Source of the DNA: Amycolatopsis acididurans
GTDB taxonomy: Bacteria; Actinomycetota; Actinomycetes; Mycobacteriales; Pseudonocardiaceae
Assembly (NCBI RefSeq): GCF_012328925.1
Contig: NZ_JAAXLS010000009.1
Coordinates: 1-64,000, forward strand
Direction: 5' to 3'
Length of the DNA: 64,000 bases
Shown: positions 61,693-64,000 of the stretch, piece by piece
How positions within the stretch are numbered: the first letter of the stretch is position 1
How the letters are laid out: every line of letters begins with the position of its first letter
The notes under the pieces: generated by a model
Seen by the model: the letters and a program-made list of their open reading frames with translations, nothing else
What the model was told of the DNA's origin: nothing
The model's database searches: none
Program-made: the position numbers and the translations under genes

Positions 61693-63173
61693 GGCCGCTC
61701 ACCTCCCGAGATACCGCCCTGCTGGGCGGTTGTCGCGACCACCGGCTCGATCACGTCGAGCACCGGCTTCGGGTACAACCCCAGGACCAGGATCAGCGCC
61801 AGCAGTGGCGCGACCGCCCAGCGCTCGCCGGCACCGAGGTCCCGCACCTCGGCCGTCCAGGGCCGCGCGTGGCCGGTCATCGTCCGCTGATACAGCCACA
61901 GCACGTATACGGCCGCGAGCACCACTCCCCCGGCGGCGATCACCGCCGCGGCCGGATGTGTCGTGAAAGCACCCACCAGCACAAGGAACTCGGCCACGAA
62001 ACCGGACAGGCCGGGTAGCGCGAGCGTGGCCAGTCCCGCGAACAGGAACGTGCCGGCGAGCACCGGGGCGACCCGCTGCACACCCCCGTAGTCGGCGATT
62101 CGGCTCGATCCGTGCCGCTTGATCAGGAACCCGGCGAGCAGGAACAGCGCGGCCGCGGACAGCCCGTGGCTGAGCATGTAGAACGCGGCTCCGGCCTGGC
62201 TCTGCGTGGTCATCGCGAACACCCCCAGCGTGATGAACCCGAAGTGGGACAACGAGGTGTAGGCGATCAGGCGGGTGATCTCCGCCTGCCCGACCGCGAC
62301 GAGCGCACCGTAGACGATGCCGATCACGCTCAGCACGACCACGAGCGGGGTGAAGAACCGCGAGGCCTCCGGGAACAGCGGCAGGCAGTACCGGAGCATG
62401 CCGAACGTGCCGGCCTTGTCGAGCACGGCCACCAGGAGCACGGCTCCGCCGGGCGTGGACTCCGCGACGGCGCCGGGCAGCCAGCTGTGCAGTGGCCACA
62501 GTGGAGCTTTGATCGCGAAGGCGAGGAAGAACCCGGCGAACAGCACGCGCCCGGTCACCGGGTCCAGCCGCAGGGTGCCCTGCCGCACCGCCTCGACGAG
62601 CGCCGGAAGATCGGACGTCCCGGCCCGCACGCCGAGCGCGATCACCGCCGCCAGCATCAGCAGGCCGCCGAACAGGCTGTAGAGCAAGAACTTCATCGCG
62701 GCGGCGGCGCGTCGCGGCCCGCCGTAACGTCCGATGAGGAAGTACATCGGGATGAGCATGACCTCGAACAGCACGTAGAACAGGAACACGTCGGTGGCCG
62801 CGAAGACCCCGATCGTGATGGCCTCCAGCAGCAGCACGAGTGCGAAGTACCCGCGCCCGGCCTGCCCGGCAGCGATGACCGCCGGGGTGAGCACGACGGT
62901 CAGCACCACGAGCGTCAACCCGATCCCGTCGAGGCCGAGGCTGTAGGAGATGCCCAACTGCGGGATCCAGGAATGCCGCTCCGCCAACTGGAAACCCGGC
63001 CCGCCGACGCGGAACCGCGTGGCCGCGAGTGCCAGCACGACCACCGCCACCAGCGCGGAGGCCAGTGCCACCCGCCGCGCGACGCGGCTGTCCCGCGGCA
63101 ACGTGGCCATGACCGAGCCGATCAGCGGTACGGCACCGAGCGTGGTCAGCCAGGGAAAGCCCATCGCGATCAC
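61689..63173 (-). CDS. nuoM: NADH:quinone oxidoreductase subunit M
   Basis: A 494-residue antiporter-like subunit: ISYSLGLDGIGLTLVVLTVV, FYVLFEVMLIPMYFLIGRYG, the lysine helix FAIKAPLWPLHSWLPGAVAE, and ITRLIAYTSLSHFGFITLGV. GTG 63173 overlaps the nuoL stop (GTGA); an ATG three codons on is possible. All conserved charged residues in the proton path appear present. Confidence 0.93.
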   Translation of the reverse strand: MIAMGFPWLTTLGAVPLIGSVMATLPRDSRVARRVALASALVAVVVLALAATRFRVGGPGFQLAERHSWIPQLGISYSLGLDGIGLTLVVLTVVLTPAVIAAGQAGRGYFALVLLLEAITIGVFAATDVFLFYVLFEVMLIPMYFLIGRYGGPRRAAAAMKFLLYSLFGGLLMLAAVIALGVRAGTSDLPALVEAVRQGTLRLDPVTGRVLFAGFFLAFAIKAPLWPLHSWLPGAVAESTPGGAVLLVAVLDKAGTFGMLRYCLPLFPEASRFFTPLVVVLSVIGIVYGALVAVGQAEITRLIAYTSLSHFGFITLGVFAMTTQSQAGAAFYMLSHGLSAAALFLLAGFLIKRHGSSRIADYGGVQRVAPVLAGTFLFAGLATLALPGLSGFVAEFLVLVGAFTTHPAAAVIAAGGVVLAAVYVLWLYQRTMTGHARPWTAEVRDLGAGERWAVAPLLALILVLGLYPKPVLDVIEPVVATTAQQGGISGGERP

Positions 63174-64000
63174 CGCCCCGCCACGAACGCCGCGAGGAGC
63201 AGGGTCGCGCCGGCGAACATCCAGAGGGCGTAACCGCGCACGTATCCGGTCTGGGCCCGGCGCAGCACGGCCGCGCCCCGGGCGACCGTCCCGCCGACGC
63301 CGGTGACGAGCCCGTCGAGATCCGTCTCCGCCGGACCCGCCAGCCAGCGGGCGAGCGCGCGGCCCGGGCGCATGAACAGCGCCTCGTTGACCGCGTCGCC
63401 GTACAGGTCCCGGCGCGCGGCACGCGCGAGCGCCCCGGCGGCACGTCCGGACCGGGCATGCTGCCGCCAGGCCGTCGCGATGCCCGCGCCGACGACGGTG
63501 AGGATCAGTACCGTCCACACCCAACCGGGCAGCGGCGTGTGGGGCTCGACCGGCTCGCCGAGCACGGGGGTGAGCCAGCCGACCAGCCGCCCACCGAGCC
63601 AGAGCAGCACACCGGCCCCGGCCGAACCGAGCGCGAGCACGCCCATCGGCACGAGCATCGTCGGCGGCGGCTCGTGCGGATGAACGCCCGCGGCCCACCT
63701 GCGCTCGCCGAAGAAGGTCATCAGCACCACGCGTGTCATGTAGAACGCGGTGAGCCCGGCACCGGCCAGCGCCGCCGTGCCGAGCCCCCAGCCCACCGGG
63801 CCACCGGCGCCGAAGGCCACCTCGATGATGCGGTCCTTGGAGAAGAACCCGGCGAACGGCGGCACCCCGATGATCGCCAGGTAGCCGGCGCCGAACGTGA
63901 CGAACGTGGCGGGCAGCACCACGCGCAGGCCGCCGTAGCGACGCATGTCCACCTCGTCGTCCATCGCGTGCATCACCGAACCCGCACCGAGGAACAGCCC
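63170..64000 (-). CDS. nuoL: NADH:quinone oxidoreductase subunit L, C-terminal part
   Basis: The last 276 residues of NuoL; the gene continues past the window edge. It enters at GLFLGAGSVMHAMDDEVDMR, the NuoL signature, followed by AIIGVPPFAGFFSKDRIIEV and FYMTRVVLMTFFGERRW. The long amphipathic helix and last transmembrane helix close the protein. It is followed directly by nuoM, nuoN and nuoA. Confidence 0.93.
   Translation of the reverse strand, partial: GLFLGAGSVMHAMDDEVDMRRYGGLRVVLPATFVTFGAGYLAIIGVPPFAGFFSKDRIIEVAFGAGGPVGWGLGTAALAGAGLTAFYMTRVVLMTFFGERRWAAGVHPHEPPPTMLVPMGVLALGSAGAGVLLWLGGRLVGWLTPVLGEPVEPHTPLPGWVWTVLILTVVGAGIATAWRQHARSGRAAGALARAARRDLYGDAVNEALFMRPGRALARWLAGPAETDLDGLVTGVGGTVARGAAVLRRAQTGYVRGYALWMFAGATLLLAAFVAGR

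Overview
The window is high-GC actinobacterial DNA, most likely from a Pseudonocardiales-type bacterium (Amycolatopsis/Pseudonocardia-like). The taxon is inferred from the protein repertoire, not measured. The clues are a large EmbA/B/C-type arabinosyltransferase (arabinan-containing wall), a red-type RuBisCO with CbbX, DosR-regulon-type genes, frequent GTG starts and many 4-bp ATGA/GTGA overlaps.

Layout. (1) 1-3753: a gluconolactonase (SMP-30) gene wrecked by mobile DNA. An IS256-type element ends at about 127. A compact three-gene transposon (386-3612; zinc-ribbon/HTH protein, DDx35E integrase, AAA+ ATPase) sits inside the same gene, with inverted ends, iterated end repeats and a 6-bp target duplication. 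(2) 3804-17748: a catabolic island. A LacI-type regulator has matching 12-bp operators in front of a dehydrogenase operon (the aldehyde dehydrogenase is frameshifted), an M24 pita-bread protein lacking one metal ligand, and an MHS-type transporter. Next to it are a 2-oxoacid dehydrogenase complex (fused E1, E2, E3) and a divergent VOC-GntR pair with two identical-arm palindromes between them. (3) 17827-24268: a dormancy/hypoxia island with a baeRF protein, two CBS proteins (one Hrp1-like), a phosphoribosyltransferase-hydrolase, DUF1918, a metallo-beta-lactamase-fold gene with a frameshift, and a CapA-like protein. Three DosR-like boxes and a candidate structured leader RNA lie in the intergenic spaces. 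(4) 24273-28436: a seven-gene Mrp-type Na+/H+ antiporter module in the gene order of the Mbh antiporter module, without a full MrpA. (5) 28529-33642: membrane and transport genes and an NmrA-type protein.

(6) 33903-40713: phosphate acquisition. Two secreted phosphoesterases precede pstB, which is separated from and divergent to pstS-pstC-pstA. PHO-box-like repeats face both ways, and a 14-bp stem hairpin lies after pstS. (7) 40891-47266: an unknown duplicated-domain protein, a P3A-type cation ATPase and the arabinosyltransferase. (8) 47345-53541: an IS110 remnant, then an IclR-controlled aromatic hydroxylase and a quinone oxidoreductase/PNPOx/MFS operon. (9) 53746-56614: a GNAT enzyme, and an epoxide hydrolase divergent from a TetR repressor with two 18-bp operators. 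(10) 56998-64000: cbbL-cbbS-cbbX, convergent with an NDH-1 (complex I) operon read nuoL-nuoM-nuoN-nuoA. This pairing suggests a facultatively autotrophic capacity.

The strongest candidate for an under-described system is the three-gene transposon, with its start codon buried in a 13-bp hairpin. The DosR-box island with a switch-like leader RNA comes second.
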